The notes under the pieces were generated by a model. The model saw only the letters and a program-made list of their open reading frames with translations, was not told the DNA's origin and did not search any database. A program made the translations under genes and the position numbers. Source: an uncultured Lachnospiraceae bacterium (GTDB lineage Bacteria > Bacillota > Clostridia > Lachnospirales > Lachnospiraceae). Taken from it: a DNA stretch of 64,000 nucleotides. Where the stretch lies: positions 1 through 64,000 of the forward strand of contig CADAIL010000010.1 in NCBI GenBank assembly GCA_902788035.1. Direction: 5' to 3'. Positions 16,639 through 26,102 of this stretch are shown here, piece after piece; within the stretch, counting starts at the first letter, position 1; each line of letters opens with the position of its first letter.

Positions 16639-17667
16639 ATGGAATACAAGTTTGATGACCTGATCCACAGGTGGGAAGAACACGAGCTCTTTTACAGGGA
16701 TCTCTATATGAAAAAGCAGGGAGATCCGGCGGCCTACAAAGAGTATTTAAAGTCGTTAGACGTCAATGATCTTCGAGACAGAGGCCTTACGGTCCCGGAA
16801 CTTTTTGCTCCGTTTTCCGTGCTCGGGGAATATTCAATCATTTTCCCGCTGGCAGCGGATCTATCTGTCTGGAAGCACAGCCGCTACACGCCTTCCTACT
16901 ACCATTCGCATGAGTATATTGAGGTCGTCTGCGTCATGGAGGGCAGGGCAGTCAACCGGTTCAGCGAGACGGAGAGTTATGAGATGGTGCCCGGCGACAT
17001 TATCATCCTGCCCGACGGCACCCGCCATGCACTGGAAGTTTTTTCGGATGACGGTATCGTGCTCAATATCATGCTGAAGAAGAGCACGTTCGAGACAGCC
17101 TTTTTCGATATATTGTCCAATGACAATCTGCTGTCGAACTTCTTCCAGGGTGTGCTGCGCGGGGAGAACAGAACGCCGTACCTCTATTTCTCCTGCGGCG
17201 GGGATCCTGAAATCAGAAAATGCATTGAGCGCATGTTCCTCGAATACTACTGCCACCGCCACTATTACGAGATGATTGTAAAGAGCCTGGTGATCTGTCT
17301 CTTTTCGCTGCTCCTCCGCGATGCCGATAAATATCTCACGCAGGGGGAGAAGGATATCAGATACAGGATATATCAATATTTGCATAAAAGTTTTGCAAAT
17401 ACATCTCTCGAGGAAGCTGCCGATGCCTTCGGCTACCGCCCTGCATACTTCAGTCGTCTTGTCCGCAGGGAGACCGGACGTTCATTCACGGAGCTCCTGA
17501 CGGCCTACAGAATGCAAATGGCCTGCCGGCTCCTTCTTGAGAGCAATATTCCGATTTATCAGATCAGCGAGATCGTCGGGTATCAGTCTCTGGAGCATTT
17601 TAACCGCACTTTCAAGGCTCAGAAGGGCATGCCGCCGTCCGAGTTCAGAAAGACAAACAGAAAGTAA
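16639..17667 (+). CDS. AraC-family transcriptional regulator
   Basis: A 342-residue regulator. The N-terminal half holds a cupin-like sensing domain: YYHSHEYIEVVCVMEG and VPGDIIILPDGTRHALE (about residues 90-140). The C-terminal 100 residues carry two helix-turn-helix motifs, the second being IYQISEIVGYQSLEHFNRTFKAQKG. ATG 16639 is preferred because GGAG lies seven bases upstream; an in-frame ATG at 16603 is possible. It precedes the surface esterase gene and may control it, or a carbohydrate-linked target elsewhere. Confidence 0.87.
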   Translation: MEYKFDDLIHRWEEHELFYRDLYMKKQGDPAAYKEYLKSLDVNDLRDRGLTVPELFAPFSVLGEYSIIFPLAADLSVWKHSRYTPSYYHSHEYIEVVCVMEGRAVNRFSETESYEMVPGDIIILPDGTRHALEVFSDDGIVLNIMLKKSTFETAFFDILSNDNLLSNFFQGVLRGENRTPYLYFSCGGDPEIRKCIERMFLEYYCHRHYYEMIVKSLVICLFSLLLRDADKYLTQGEKDIRYRIYQYLHKSFANTSLEEAADAFGYRPAYFSRLVRRETGRSFTELLTAYRMQMACRLLLESNIPIYQISEIVGYQSLEHFNRTFKAQKGMPPSEFRKTNRK

Positions 17668-17836
17668 AAAAACATCAAGTTACCGGACAAGACACTCAAT
17701 GGTATCTCTCACTGAAAGACGATAATATTATTATCAGAATACTGTCCACATATTCGAAATGCTGATACGGCTCATTCGTTAAGGAGGAGTGAGCATATAA
17801 CTCGTTTCGCTGTGCATGGACGGAAAGGAGTGAGAG

Positions 17837-20800
17837 ATGAAAAAGTTACTAAGTGTATTCCTTGCAGCTGCGATGACCATTTCCCTCAGCGCGTCAGTCT
17901 ATGCCGGTGGACCCGATGCTTTTCCGGATGAGGAGATAATGGTGGAAGAAGCTGCCGAGGACGAGATCCTGGTGGAGGACACCGCGGAGGAGGTTGCGCT
18001 CGCGGTGGAGGACACTGAAGCCCCGGAGGCCGCACTGGCCGAAGATACAGCCGAAATTCTTCCCGCGGAAAATGAAGAAGAAGTCGGCAAGATCGCCCCG
18101 GTTTATAAGTACAGAGTGTATGTGCCTGAGACATATACAGAAACTCAGAAATACCCGTCCGTCTATCTGATGCCCTATGACGGCTACAGCGCGGACCAGT
18201 ATTTCGAAGACGGAATTGAGGCTGTCCTCGATGAGATTACGGGCAGCGATGAAGCTATCGATATGATCGTTGTCATGCCTGAGTATAAGGCAGGTGAAGA
18301 TTACGTGGTCAAGCTCCCGGAGCTTGTAGCGGAGATCGAGAGCAATTACTCTGTCATTGCCGATCCCAATTACCGTGCCCTGCTCGGCGTGAACGTCGGC
18401 GGTTATATGACGTATGAGATTGCAACAATCGAGAGTAATAGTCATCCTGAGGTTGCAAATCTGTTCCACTGCTTCGGATCTCTCATGGGCGATTTTACAA
18501 GTGATGCCAATCCGTATCTTGGAGATAAGGGGTCTGTATACAATGATTTCGTAGCTGGTATGGACCGTATGGGCGGCAGGGGCAGCAGCTTCCTGAGAAA
18601 TAAGTTCTTCTACATCGACGCGCCGAACGGATCTGCCGACAGCACGGTCGCCGGCGGAACATCCGACATCGGCGCCGGGCTTGAGAAGAGATCGAATCCT
18701 TACTGGGCGTACGGAGGATCCTATTATCTCTACAGCACCCCGAACCCGAAGCAGGTGGAATACGCGATTCTCGACGGAGAGGAAAACGCTGAGTTTTATA
18801 TGGAAGGCCTTCACCGGTCTCTGAACAGATTCAGTCAGAGATTTACTGAGAATCTTTTTACTGGAAGCCTCAGCTGTACGCCGCAGGCGGTGACGAGCGC
18901 AGATGATACAATTGACGCAGTGGTCAAACTCACAGTGAACAGCGGGATCGCAAGCTATGTCGATGAGATACCGGACGTCACTCTGACCATAAAGATGACG
19001 GATCCGCTCACGGGCGGCGAGCTCTACAGCACAAGCGAATCCCTCGGAACTCTCACTGCTGACCAGCAGGCAGAAAAGCACATCGCGCTCTCGAGCGACG
19101 ATATGGCGGAAGGCCTTAACACGACCGTGTCGGCGAGCATCTCTCTCCTCGGCATGGAGCATGAGCTTGCTTCCCTCGATCTGGTAACGGTACAGGATAT
19201 CGGCGAAGCGGATGATGAGAAACTGATCGACCTTATGGGCAACTGGTATTTCAAGGCCTATAAGACATATCGCAGGAATGACGCGACGGTCGTCGATCTC
19301 GACAGGATCGCTTACCTCACGCCGGATGTCTATGAGACATGGGGCACCGTACAGCCCTGCCTTGGCTGGTGGACAGGCGATTTTGACGCCTCCCTCGGCG
19401 GTCAGGATAATTACGGCGGCTATGCGTGGTACATTCGTACATTTGATGTACCCGCTGATTTCCCGACAGAGGATCTTACCATGGCTGTCGGCTATTTCGA
19501 TGAAGCCAATGAGACCTATGTCAACGGTCACCTCATCGGCTCTTCCGGTATGCGATATGACATTGCGCCGGATAATGTCGGCGTCTATGACGGATCGAAC
19601 CCGTGGGATGTCAACTGTGTATATCCGATTGAGTCTTCCGTCCTCAATTACGGAGGAACAAATACAATCGCCGTGCGCATCTGCAACTCCAGCGGTGGCG
19701 GCGGATGGTATGAAGGCCCGGTAGGCATCTATTCCAGAGCGGCCTATGATAAGATCTCGGCAGGTGACTCCCGCCTCACAGTAGAGGAGTATGAGTCTGC
19801 ATCGACCGGAAGTACAGAGACATTTCGCCTCTATCTGCCGGAAGATTACTATGAGAAGGATAATGTCAAGCGTTACCCGACACTTTACCTCTTCCACGGC
19901 ATCAACAGCACAAGCAAGACATATGAGATCGATGATATCGATCAAGTCCTCGATGAGGCTGTCAAGGCCGGGCTGATCCGCGATATGATTGTTGTCATTC
20001 CGGATGACCCGACAAAGTCAAGCTTCTGGAGAGGCACATACGGCGACATGGTCATCAAGGATCTGGTTCCCTATGTGGATGAGCATTATCGCACAATTAA
20101 TGATGAGCGCTACAGATTCACAGCCGGCTGCTCGATGGGCGGCGCAGGTTCCGTCGGTCTCGGCCTCTTCAATCCGAACCTCTTCTCGGGTGTCATCAGT
20201 TTCTACGGAGCTCTCAGTTACACATCTGCTGTCTCCGACGGGGCTGCTGTCTCCAAAGAATATCTTGACATGTACAGGATCTACATGGCCTGCGGCAATC
20301 AGGATATGTACAACTTCTATGATGTGCAGGAGCAGATGAGCCGGGTGCTCACAGAGAAGGGCGTCGAGCATTATCATCTGGTCGACAACGGCACGCATAC
20401 AAGTTCCTTCTATCTGCCGCACTTTATCCCGGCGATCGAGTATATACTTGAAGGCTCCTACACCACGACGACTTCTGCGGAGATCCTCAGCGGATCCGTC
20501 GAGAAGAAGAGCGCGTCGGCGGATGAGCACACAGTCACAGCGCTTGCCAAACTTACTGTCAGTGACAAGATCAGTGATTACCTGAACACAGTCGCTGCAT
20601 CCAGCTTCACTGAAGATGAGAATCCACCTCTGCGCATCCCGGTAGAATTCAGGATCACGCAGAATGACAAGGTCGTAGCTTCGTCAACGATTTTCTTCGA
20701 AGTCGATGCAGCGGGCGAATTTGAAGCCGAAGCTGAAATCCTGGCAGAGGCTCTTGACCAGTCAGCTGAATACAAAGTCTCGGCTTACGCGTCTGCTCTT

Positions 20801-21379
20801 GAAAATACTGTAGAGCTCGGAAGCTATGTCGAGAATGAAGTAGACGACGGACTTTTCGATGATGTCAAGGATCCGAAGCATCCGTACTTCACAGCGATTT
20901 ACTGGGCAGTCGATAAGGGTATCACAAAAGGTTACACCGGAACGAATCTCTTCGGTATCGACGATCCGTGCACACGCGGCCAGGCTATGATGTTCCTCTG
21001 GAGAATGGCCGGCAAGCCGAATCCGACGTACAAGGCAAAGAGCCCGTTCAAGGATGTTCCAACGAACCACGCCTTCTATAAGGCTATCCTCTGGGGCCAG
21101 CAGAAGGGCATCACTAAGGGCTACTCAGACGGCACATTCGGAATCGATCAGCCATGCACGCGCGGCCAGATCGTGACCTTTATCTGGAGATATAAGGGAC
21201 AGCCGAAACCGAAGACGACAAAGAGCCCGTTCAAGGATACAATCACACCGGCATACAAGACGGCTGTTCTCTGGGCAGTGGAGAAGAAAGTCACGAACGG
21301 CTTCTCCGACGGAACCTTCAGAGACAAAGCTGAGTGCACAAGAGGTATGATCGTCAAGTTCCTTTATAACATCAGATGA
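17837..21379 (+). CDS. SLH-anchored surface protein with two esterase domains
   Basis: A 1180-residue secreted protein. A signal peptide (about residues 1-24, ending VYAGG) is followed by an acidic Glu/Ala-rich linker. An esterase-D-like alpha/beta-hydrolase domain (about 90-330) has LGVNVGG where GxSxG is expected, so it lacks the nucleophile. After linker domains and a beta-sandwich resembling a sugar-binding module (about 470-635) comes a second esterase domain (about 645-880) with intact AGCSMGG (Ser near 767) and a plausible His in NGTHTSSF. Three SLH repeats (about 1008-1180, each with CTRGQ or CTRGM) would anchor it to the cell wall. The likely role is removing ester groups from plant or mucus polysaccharide. 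Confidence 0.85.
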   Translation: MKKLLSVFLAAAMTISLSASVYAGGPDAFPDEEIMVEEAAEDEILVEDTAEEVALAVEDTEAPEAALAEDTAEILPAENEEEVGKIAPVYKYRVYVPETYTETQKYPSVYLMPYDGYSADQYFEDGIEAVLDEITGSDEAIDMIVVMPEYKAGEDYVVKLPELVAEIESNYSVIADPNYRALLGVNVGGYMTYEIATIESNSHPEVANLFHCFGSLMGDFTSDANPYLGDKGSVYNDFVAGMDRMGGRGSSFLRNKFFYIDAPNGSADSTVAGGTSDIGAGLEKRSNPYWAYGGSYYLYSTPNPKQVEYAILDGEENAEFYMEGLHRSLNRFSQRFTENLFTGSLSCTPQAVTSADDTIDAVVKLTVNSGIASYVDEIPDVTLTIKMTDPLTGGELYSTSESLGTLTADQQAEKHIALSSDDMAEGLNTTVSASISLLGMEHELASLDLVTVQDIGEADDEKLIDLMGNWYFKAYKTYRRNDATVVDLDRIAYLTPDVYETWGTVQPCLGWWTGDFDASLGGQDNYGGYAWYIRTFDVPADFPTEDLTMAVGYFDEANETYVNGHLIGSSGMRYDIAPDNVGVYDGSNPWDVNCVYPIESSVLNYGGTNTIAVRICNSSGGGGWYEGPVGIYSRAAYDKISAGDSRLTVEEYESASTGSTETFRLYLPEDYYEKDNVKRYPTLYLFHGINSTSKTYEIDDIDQVLDEAVKAGLIRDMIVVIPDDPTKSSFWRGTYGDMVIKDLVPYVDEHYRTINDERYRFTAGCSMGGAGSVGLGLFNPNLFSGVISFYGALSYTSAVSDGAAVSKEYLDMYRIYMACGNQDMYNFYDVQEQMSRVLTEKGVEHYHLVDNGTHTSSFYLPHFIPAIEYILEGSYTTTTSAEILSGSVEKKSASADEHTVTALAKLTVSDKISDYLNTVAASSFTEDENPPLRIPVEFRITQNDKVVASSTIFFEVDAAGEFEAEAEILAEALDQSAEYKVSAYASALENTVELGSYVENEVDDGLFDDVKDPKHPYFTAIYWAVDKGITKGYTGTNLFGIDDPCTRGQAMMFLWRMAGKPNPTYKAKSPFKDVPTNHAFYKAILWGQQKGITKGYSDGTFGIDQPCTRGQIVTFIWRYKGQPKPKTTKSPFKDTITPAYKTAVLWAVEKKVTNGFSDGTFRDKAECTRGMIVKFLYNIR

Positions 21380-21438
21380 TGGAGAGTCATTTTCAGCTGT
21401 AAGATGTATCCCCGTTTTTTAGTATTACCCCAGGAAAG

Positions 21439-21472
21439 GCTGCCGCGCCGGGTGCGCGGCAGCTTTTCTTTT
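21439..21472 (+). terminator. Terminator after the surface esterase gene
   Basis: A perfect ten-pair GC-rich stem, GCTGCCGCGC/GCGCGGCAGC with loop CGGGT, followed by TTTTCTTTT. Confidence 0.92.
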
Positions 21473-21485
21473 GCGGCTGAATGGC

Positions 21486-21680
21486 TTGGCCGGGCTGCAC
21501 CGAAGTCTCATGAACCGGCGCAAGCATCATCTTCATCGAAAAGCGTGAGTCCTTCCCTGCGAGCTGAGAAACGCTCGCGCGTTTCCTGATCTCTCGGTCG
21601 GACTCACAATGCTTTTCTCACGAAGAAGGATGTTTTGCCGCCGGATAAGTGAACCGTGAATGCAGCCCGTCTGAACAGCC
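21486..21680. repeat. Nested palindromic element, copy 3
   Basis: The outer stem is GTGAGTCC/GGACTCAC, complementary but different from other copies, and the inner hairpin is GAAACGC-TCGC-GCGTTTC with GATCTCTCGGTCGG after it. The left end is degenerate (GGGCTGCA), while the right end is TGCAGCCCGTCTGAAC. A further half element follows at 21695-21735. Confidence 0.8.
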
Positions 21681-21694
21681 GCGATTTATGAACA

Positions 21695-21735
21695 GTTCAG
21701 ACAGGCTGCACGAAATCTCAGAAACCGGCGCAACG
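21695..21735. repeat. Truncated left end of another palindromic element
   Basis: GTTCAGACAGGCTGC followed by GAAACCGGCGCAACG matches the left end of copies 4 and 6 and then stops. Together with the right end of copy 3 it forms a head-to-head inverted repeat. Confidence 0.65.
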
Positions 21736-21788
21736 CGAGGTCTTTCCCTGAGAGATTGAAATATGCGGGCCAACTGACCTGAAATGTA

Positions 21789-21847
21789 TTGACAACGCAC
21801 CGCAGTGTGATAGAATAGAATCAAACATATGAATAAGTGTTCATATG
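21789..21847 (+). promoter_or_regulatory. Promoter and SmtB-type operator of the metal efflux pair
   Basis: TTGACA (21789-21794), 16 bases, TAGAAT (21811-21816). The palindrome CATATGAATAA-GTGTTCATATG at 21826-21847 sits over the expected transcription start. Nine of eleven base pairs are symmetric. It is the same type as the site at 16046-16067 before the ArsR/SmtB regulator. Confidence 0.75.
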
Positions 21848-21894
21848 ATAAAAGAAAAAGTACTGTTTCAAAATCAGGAAGAGAGGATTTTGCC

Positions 21895-22113
21895 ATGAAG
21901 AAAACCTATAAAATCGATGTCGACTGCGCTAACTGTGCAAATAAGATGGAGGAAGCCACAAAGAAGACTCCTGGCGTGAAGGACGCGACAGTCAATTTTA
22001 TGGCACTCAAGATGAAAGTCGAATTCGAGGACGGCGCTGACGTGGACGCAGTGATGCAGAACGTCATCAAGAATTGTAAGGTAGTGGAGGATGACTGCCA
22101 GATCTTTATCTGA
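21895..22113 (+). CDS. Heavy-metal-associated (HMA) domain metallochaperone
   Basis: A 72-residue single HMA domain with the metal-binding DCANCA motif (Cys11, Cys14) of the CopZ fold. ATG 21895 with GAGAGG just upstream is preferred to an in-frame start at 21829 inside the operator. It lies 11 bases before the ATPase, which has no N-terminal HMA domain of its own, so this small protein probably delivers metal to it. Confidence 0.85.
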   Translation: MKKTYKIDVDCANCANKMEEATKKTPGVKDATVNFMALKMKVEFEDGADVDAVMQNVIKNCKVVEDDCQIFI

Positions 22114-22124
22114 CAGCATTTGCA

Positions 22125-23996
22125 ATGAATAAAAAACAGAAAAATCTGCTGATCAGAGTCATCTCGGCGGGAGTGATGATGGCCGTCCTCTTGCTTCTGC
22201 CGCTTGATGATAAGCCGATTCTCAGATTTGCATTATTCATGATTCCCTACCTTACAGTCGGATATGATATTCTTCGAAAAGCGTTCAAGGGAATCATGAA
22301 CAGACAGGTGTTCGACGAGAATTTCCTTATGGGAGTTGCGACCATCGGAGCCATGGCTCTCGGCGAGTACACTGAGGGTGTTGCCGTTATGTGGTTCTAC
22401 CAGATCGGTGAGCTCTTCCAGAGCTACGCCGTCGGAAAGAGCCGGCAGAATATTTCCGATCTCATGGATATCCGTCCTGATTACGCCAATATAGAAGAGG
22501 ACGGGCAGATAGAGAAGGTCGATCCGGATGACGTCGAGGTGGGTTCTACTATCGTGGTGAATCCGGGTGAGAAAGTGCCGATCGACGGTGTGATCATAGA
22601 GGGACACACGACACTCAATACAGCGGCGCTGACCGGTGAGAGTATTCCGGCGGATGTACAGGTTGGCGATGAAGTCATCTCCGGCTGCGTCAACATGACC
22701 TGTGTCATCAAGATCGAGACAACGAGGGAATTTGAGGAATCGACTGCCTCGAAGATCCTTGATCTGGTGGAGAACGCGACGTCGCGGAAGTCGAAGTCTG
22801 AGCAGTTCATAACGAAATTTGCGAAAGTCTATACGCCGGCGGTGTGCTACAGTGCGCTTGCCCTGGCGGTTCTTCCTCCAATTATCCGGCTCGTTATCGG
22901 TATGCAGCCGATGTGGGGCGACTGGATCTACAGAGCTCTGACTTTCCTTGTAATCAGCTGCCCCTGCGCTATCGTCGTCAGTATTCCGCTGAGCTTTTTC
23001 GGAGGTATTGGCGGGGCCGGCAATCAGGGTATTCTGATCAAGGGCTCCAACTTCATGGAGACGCTGTCACAGGTGAAGACGGTCGTATTTGACAAGACCG
23101 GAACTATAACCAAGGGAAATTTTGTCGTGTCCGGTGTGCATCACAGCACGATGGAAGATAAGAAGCTTGTTGAGCTCGCTGCCCTGGCGGAAGCTCATTC
23201 GAGCCATCCGATCAGCAGGAGCCTTCAGGAAGCCTACGGCAAACCTCTCGACCTCGGACGTGTGTCTGATGTGACCGAGTATTCGGGCGAGGGTGTGGTC
23301 GCCGTTGTAGATGGTAAGCAGGTCGCCGCGGGGAATCTCCGCCTTATGAAAAGGCTTGGAATTACAGCAGAAGATTGTCACAAAGTCGGAACGGTCGTCC
23401 ATATTGCGCTGGATGGAGAGTATGCCGGCCATATCCTGATCGCCGATGAGTTGAAAGGAAACGCTCGCGAGGCTATGAAAGCCTTGACTAAAGCCGGCGT
23501 AAGGCGCACCGTCATGCTGACCGGCGACAAGGAAAATGTGGCCCAAGCGGTGGCATCCGAAGTCGGGATCAGCGAGTACCATGCGGGTCTTCTCCCGGCG
23601 GACAAGGTCGGGCACGTCGAGAAGCTTCTTGCCTCGTCAACTGAGAAGGATCGTCTTGCCTTCGTGGGCGACGGCATCAACGACGCTCCGGTGCTCGGCC
23701 GCGCTGATATCGGCATTGCGATGGGTGCCCTCGGCTCAGATGCAGCGATCGAGGCTGCGGACGTGGTTCTCATGGATGACGATCCGCTCAAAATTGCCAA
23801 GGCTATCCGCATCGCCAAAAAGTGCATGCGCATCGTTTACGAGAATATCTATTTTGCCATCGGCGTGAAGCTGGCCTGCCTGCTTCTCGGGGCGCTTGGC
23901 ATAGCCAACATGTGGCTTGCGATATTCGCGGATGTCGGCGTCATGGTGATCTGCGTGCTGAACGCGATCAGGTGCCTTATGGTGAAGAATCTGTAA
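22125..23996 (+). CDS. P1B-type ATPase, Zn2+/Cd2+ exporter (ZntA/CadA-like)
   Basis: A 623-residue membrane pump. Visible are TGES in the actuator domain, the metal-binding SCPCAIVVS motif in a membrane helix (about residue 279), the phosphorylated DKTGT (about 322), the SSHP motif of P1B ATPases, GDGINDAP, and FADVGVM in the last helices, whose Asp is typical of the P1B-2 (Zn/Cd/Pb) group. The N-terminal metal-binding domain is absent and is supplied by the preceding separate HMA protein. The SmtB-type operator upstream agrees with Zn/Cd export. Confidence 0.9.
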   Translation: MNKKQKNLLIRVISAGVMMAVLLLLPLDDKPILRFALFMIPYLTVGYDILRKAFKGIMNRQVFDENFLMGVATIGAMALGEYTEGVAVMWFYQIGELFQSYAVGKSRQNISDLMDIRPDYANIEEDGQIEKVDPDDVEVGSTIVVNPGEKVPIDGVIIEGHTTLNTAALTGESIPADVQVGDEVISGCVNMTCVIKIETTREFEESTASKILDLVENATSRKSKSEQFITKFAKVYTPAVCYSALALAVLPPIIRLVIGMQPMWGDWIYRALTFLVISCPCAIVVSIPLSFFGGIGGAGNQGILIKGSNFMETLSQVKTVVFDKTGTITKGNFVVSGVHHSTMEDKKLVELAALAEAHSSHPISRSLQEAYGKPLDLGRVSDVTEYSGEGVVAVVDGKQVAAGNLRLMKRLGITAEDCHKVGTVVHIALDGEYAGHILIADELKGNAREAMKALTKAGVRRTVMLTGDKENVAQAVASEVGISEYHAGLLPADKVGHVEKLLASSTEKDRLAFVGDGINDAPVLGRADIGIAMGALGSDAAIEAADVVLMDDDPLKIAKAIRIAKKCMRIVYENIYFAIGVKLACLLLGALGIANMWLAIFADVGVMVICVLNAIRCLMVKNL

Positions 23997-24010
23997 CTAA
24001 TCAATCCAGG

Positions 24011-24036
24011 CCTCGCTTCGCGAGACTTGGCGCGGG
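24011..24036 (-). repeat. Short GAGACTTGAA hairpin element, copy C (inverted)
   Basis: Read on the minus strand this is CCCGCGCCAAGTCTCG then CGAAGCGAGG, nearly identical to the start of the element at 45203. It is enclosed by TCAATCC/GGATTGA arms (24001-24047) and lies just after the P-type ATPase stop. Confidence 0.5.
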
Positions 24037-24067
24037 ATCAGGATTGAGATAAGTTGACATAATACTG

Positions 24068-24116
24068 AAAATCCTGCATTCTGCTGCCGGGATGGCAGTG
24101 GGATGCAGGATTTTTT
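24068..24116. terminator. Bidirectional terminator between P-type ATPase and ttcA
   Basis: AAAATCCTGCAT and ATGCAGGATTTTTT form a long stem with an inner hairpin (CTGCTGCC/GGCAGTG), between convergent genes. Confidence 0.9.
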
Positions 24117-24960
24117 ATCCAAAGTCCTCGTAATTTTCGGTGAAAGAGTGCAGCTCCCCGCGTGTCTTATAGCCGGGGAAAGTGTCGAGCTGGACCGCGT
24201 GGCACGCGTTAAAGATACTGGTCTCGATTTCCGGATTGGTCTTTTTCAATTGACGGATCAGTTCCTTGGTCTCGCGGCGCCGGGACGTGGTCTCGGCGTT
24301 GTCCCTGGAAGTCGTCTCGGTGAAACGGCAGGCACACTGAATAAACTCGAGGCCGTTGTATCTTGCCCAGGCAATGATATCTGCCTCATTGATGCGGTAC
24401 ATGGGACGGATGAGCTCCATGCCCTCGAAGTTCAGGCTGTGGACTTTTGGGACAATAGTTTCCAGCTTGCTGCTGTTCATCATAGCCATGACGACCGTCT
24501 CTATGACGTCGCTCATATGGTGACCGAGCGCGATCTTGTTGCATCCGAGCTCTTTGGCCTTCGCGTAGAGATGGCCTCGGCGCATGCGGGCGCAGAGGTA
24601 GCAGGGCGACTTGGTCTGCTTGTTCGCGACATCAAAGATATCCGTCTCGAAAATCTGGATCGGGACCTCAAGGAGAGCAGCGTTGCTCTCTATTTTTTTT
24701 CGGTTTATCGGATTGTAACCCGGATCCATGACCAGATAAATGAGGTCGAACGGGACTCTGGTGTGTTTATGGAGCTCCTGCATGAGCTTGGCCATCAGCA
24801 TGCTGTCCTTTCCGCCAGAGATGCACACCGCGATCTTGTCGCCGGGGGAGATCAGCTCATATTTTACGATTGCTGTCATGAACGGTGCCCAGAGCTCTTT
24901 TCTATATTTTTTATTAATGCTGCGCTCGATCATCTGGCAGCGGGTGAGTTGTCTTGCCAT
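24115..24960 (-). CDS. ttcA: tRNA 2-thiocytidine(32) synthetase TtcA
   Basis: A 281-residue ATP-pyrophosphatase-type tRNA thiolase. The PP-loop SGGKDSML (about residues 50-57) activates the base. CYLC (about 119-122) and a later cysteine pair QCAC are the iron-sulfur ligands expected of TtcA. A basic N-terminus (CQMIERSINKKYRK) would bind tRNA. It is monocistronic here and converges on the ATPase. Confidence 0.85.
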   Translation of the reverse strand: MARQLTRCQMIERSINKKYRKELWAPFMTAIVKYELISPGDKIAVCISGGKDSMLMAKLMQELHKHTRVPFDLIYLVMDPGYNPINRKKIESNAALLEVPIQIFETDIFDVANKQTKSPCYLCARMRRGHLYAKAKELGCNKIALGHHMSDVIETVVMAMMNSSKLETIVPKVHSLNFEGMELIRPMYRINEADIIAWARYNGLEFIQCACRFTETTSRDNAETTSRRRETKELIRQLKKTNPEIETSIFNACHAVQLDTFPGYKTRGELHSFTENYEDFG

Positions 24961-25194
24961 AGGACTCCTTCGAACTGAATATTTATTCGCAAAGTATACA
25001 CCATTGCAGGATAAATGCCAAATGCTTCTTGAGCCCGGAAAGATATGAATATTCCGGCCAGTTTCTGCCAGCCGTAAAAATGTGATTTACGTTATGGAGT
25101 ATTCGTGATAAGATTGGTAGGCGTGAGTGTATCGCAACAGTATTCAACTATCGGGTTCGCGCGGCGGAGCCGATACAGATTTAGTGAGGATAGT

Positions 25195-26019
25195 ATGCCA
25201 TTACTTGCCAATTTCCACACGCACACCACATTCTGCGATGGTAAGAACACCGCGGAAGAGATGGTGCAGCAGGCCATATCGCTGGGTTTTACCCAGCTGG
25301 GCTTTTCCGGCCACATGGATCCGGACATCCACATGGACATTCAAGCGTACTTTAATGAGATCCGCAGGCTGGCAGACGTCTACAGCGACAAAATAGAGAT
25401 CCTCTGCGGCGTTGAACTTGACAATATGTATGATCCGAGCTGCGCTCGCGGTGCGGATTATATCATCGGCTCGACGCATTTCCTTGATGTGCGGTCCGAG
25501 ATTCCGATGTCGGTCGACAATACAGAAGAGTATATGGCGCATCTTGCCAATAGATTCTTCGGCGGAGACTACTACGAACTCGCGAAGGCTTATTATGAAC
25601 TGGAAGCACAGGTCTATGACCGTACACATTGTGATCTGATCGGCCACTTCGATCTCGTGACGCGTTTTAACGACGAGATGCATTTTCTGGATGAAAGTGA
25701 ACCCCGCTACTGGATCCCGGCTCTCACAGCCATGGAACATCTGGTACGGCAGGGCATTCCGTTCGAAATCAACTGCGGCGCGGTGAACCGGAATCGGAAG
25801 AGGGAGCTCTATCCGAACAGATTCCTCCTTCGGCATCTTCGGGAATTCGGCGGCGAGATATTCATCAATTCCGATGCCCACCAGAGAGAGCTTTTGGACG
25901 GCGGTTTTGACATTGCGGTGAGGACAGCAATCGAGTGCGGATTTACTCACGTCAATATCTTAACAAAAGAGGGGACAGGCAAGCTTCATGTCAAGCAGCT
26001 TGCCCTTGATACACTTTAA
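25195..26019 (+). CDS. hisK: Histidinol-phosphatase, PHP family
   Basis: A 274-residue metal-dependent phosphatase that converts histidinol phosphate to histidinol. PHP motifs are visible: NFHTHTTFCDG at the N-terminus, FSGHMDPD, an HCDLIGHFDLVTRF block and a final NSDAHQ. ATG 25195 with GTGAGG upstream places the first metal-binding HxH near the start as in the family; an upstream in-frame start at 25105 would add an unrelated extension. hisB follows after 83 bases. Confidence 0.87.
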   Translation: MPLLANFHTHTTFCDGKNTAEEMVQQAISLGFTQLGFSGHMDPDIHMDIQAYFNEIRRLADVYSDKIEILCGVELDNMYDPSCARGADYIIGSTHFLDVRSEIPMSVDNTEEYMAHLANRFFGGDYYELAKAYYELEAQVYDRTHCDLIGHFDLVTRFNDEMHFLDESEPRYWIPALTAMEHLVRQGIPFEINCGAVNRNRKRELYPNRFLLRHLREFGGEIFINSDAHQRELLDGGFDIAVRTAIECGFTHVNILTKEGTGKLHVKQLALDTL

Positions 26020-26102
26020 TATATTCAATGACGCAGAATTCTCATGGCTTTGGATCGTGAGATGAATACGCTAATTGAAACTGATACAGAAAGGCGGTTC
26101 AC

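Noticed and set aside
17894-19945. 683-codon open frame antisense to the surface esterase
   Set aside because: It lies wholly opposite a gene with signal peptide, esterase and SLH motifs, is Cys/Arg/Ile-rich in an unnatural way, matches no family and has no ribosome site. It is a codon-bias shadow.
22125-23996. Copper exporter (CopA type)
   Set aside because: The HMA chaperone hints at copper, but the FADVG segment and the SmtB-type operator fit the Zn/Cd group better.
24103-24978. 291-codon open frame antisense to ttcA
   Set aside because: Covers the TtcA gene in mirror image and begins within the bidirectional terminator; no family features.
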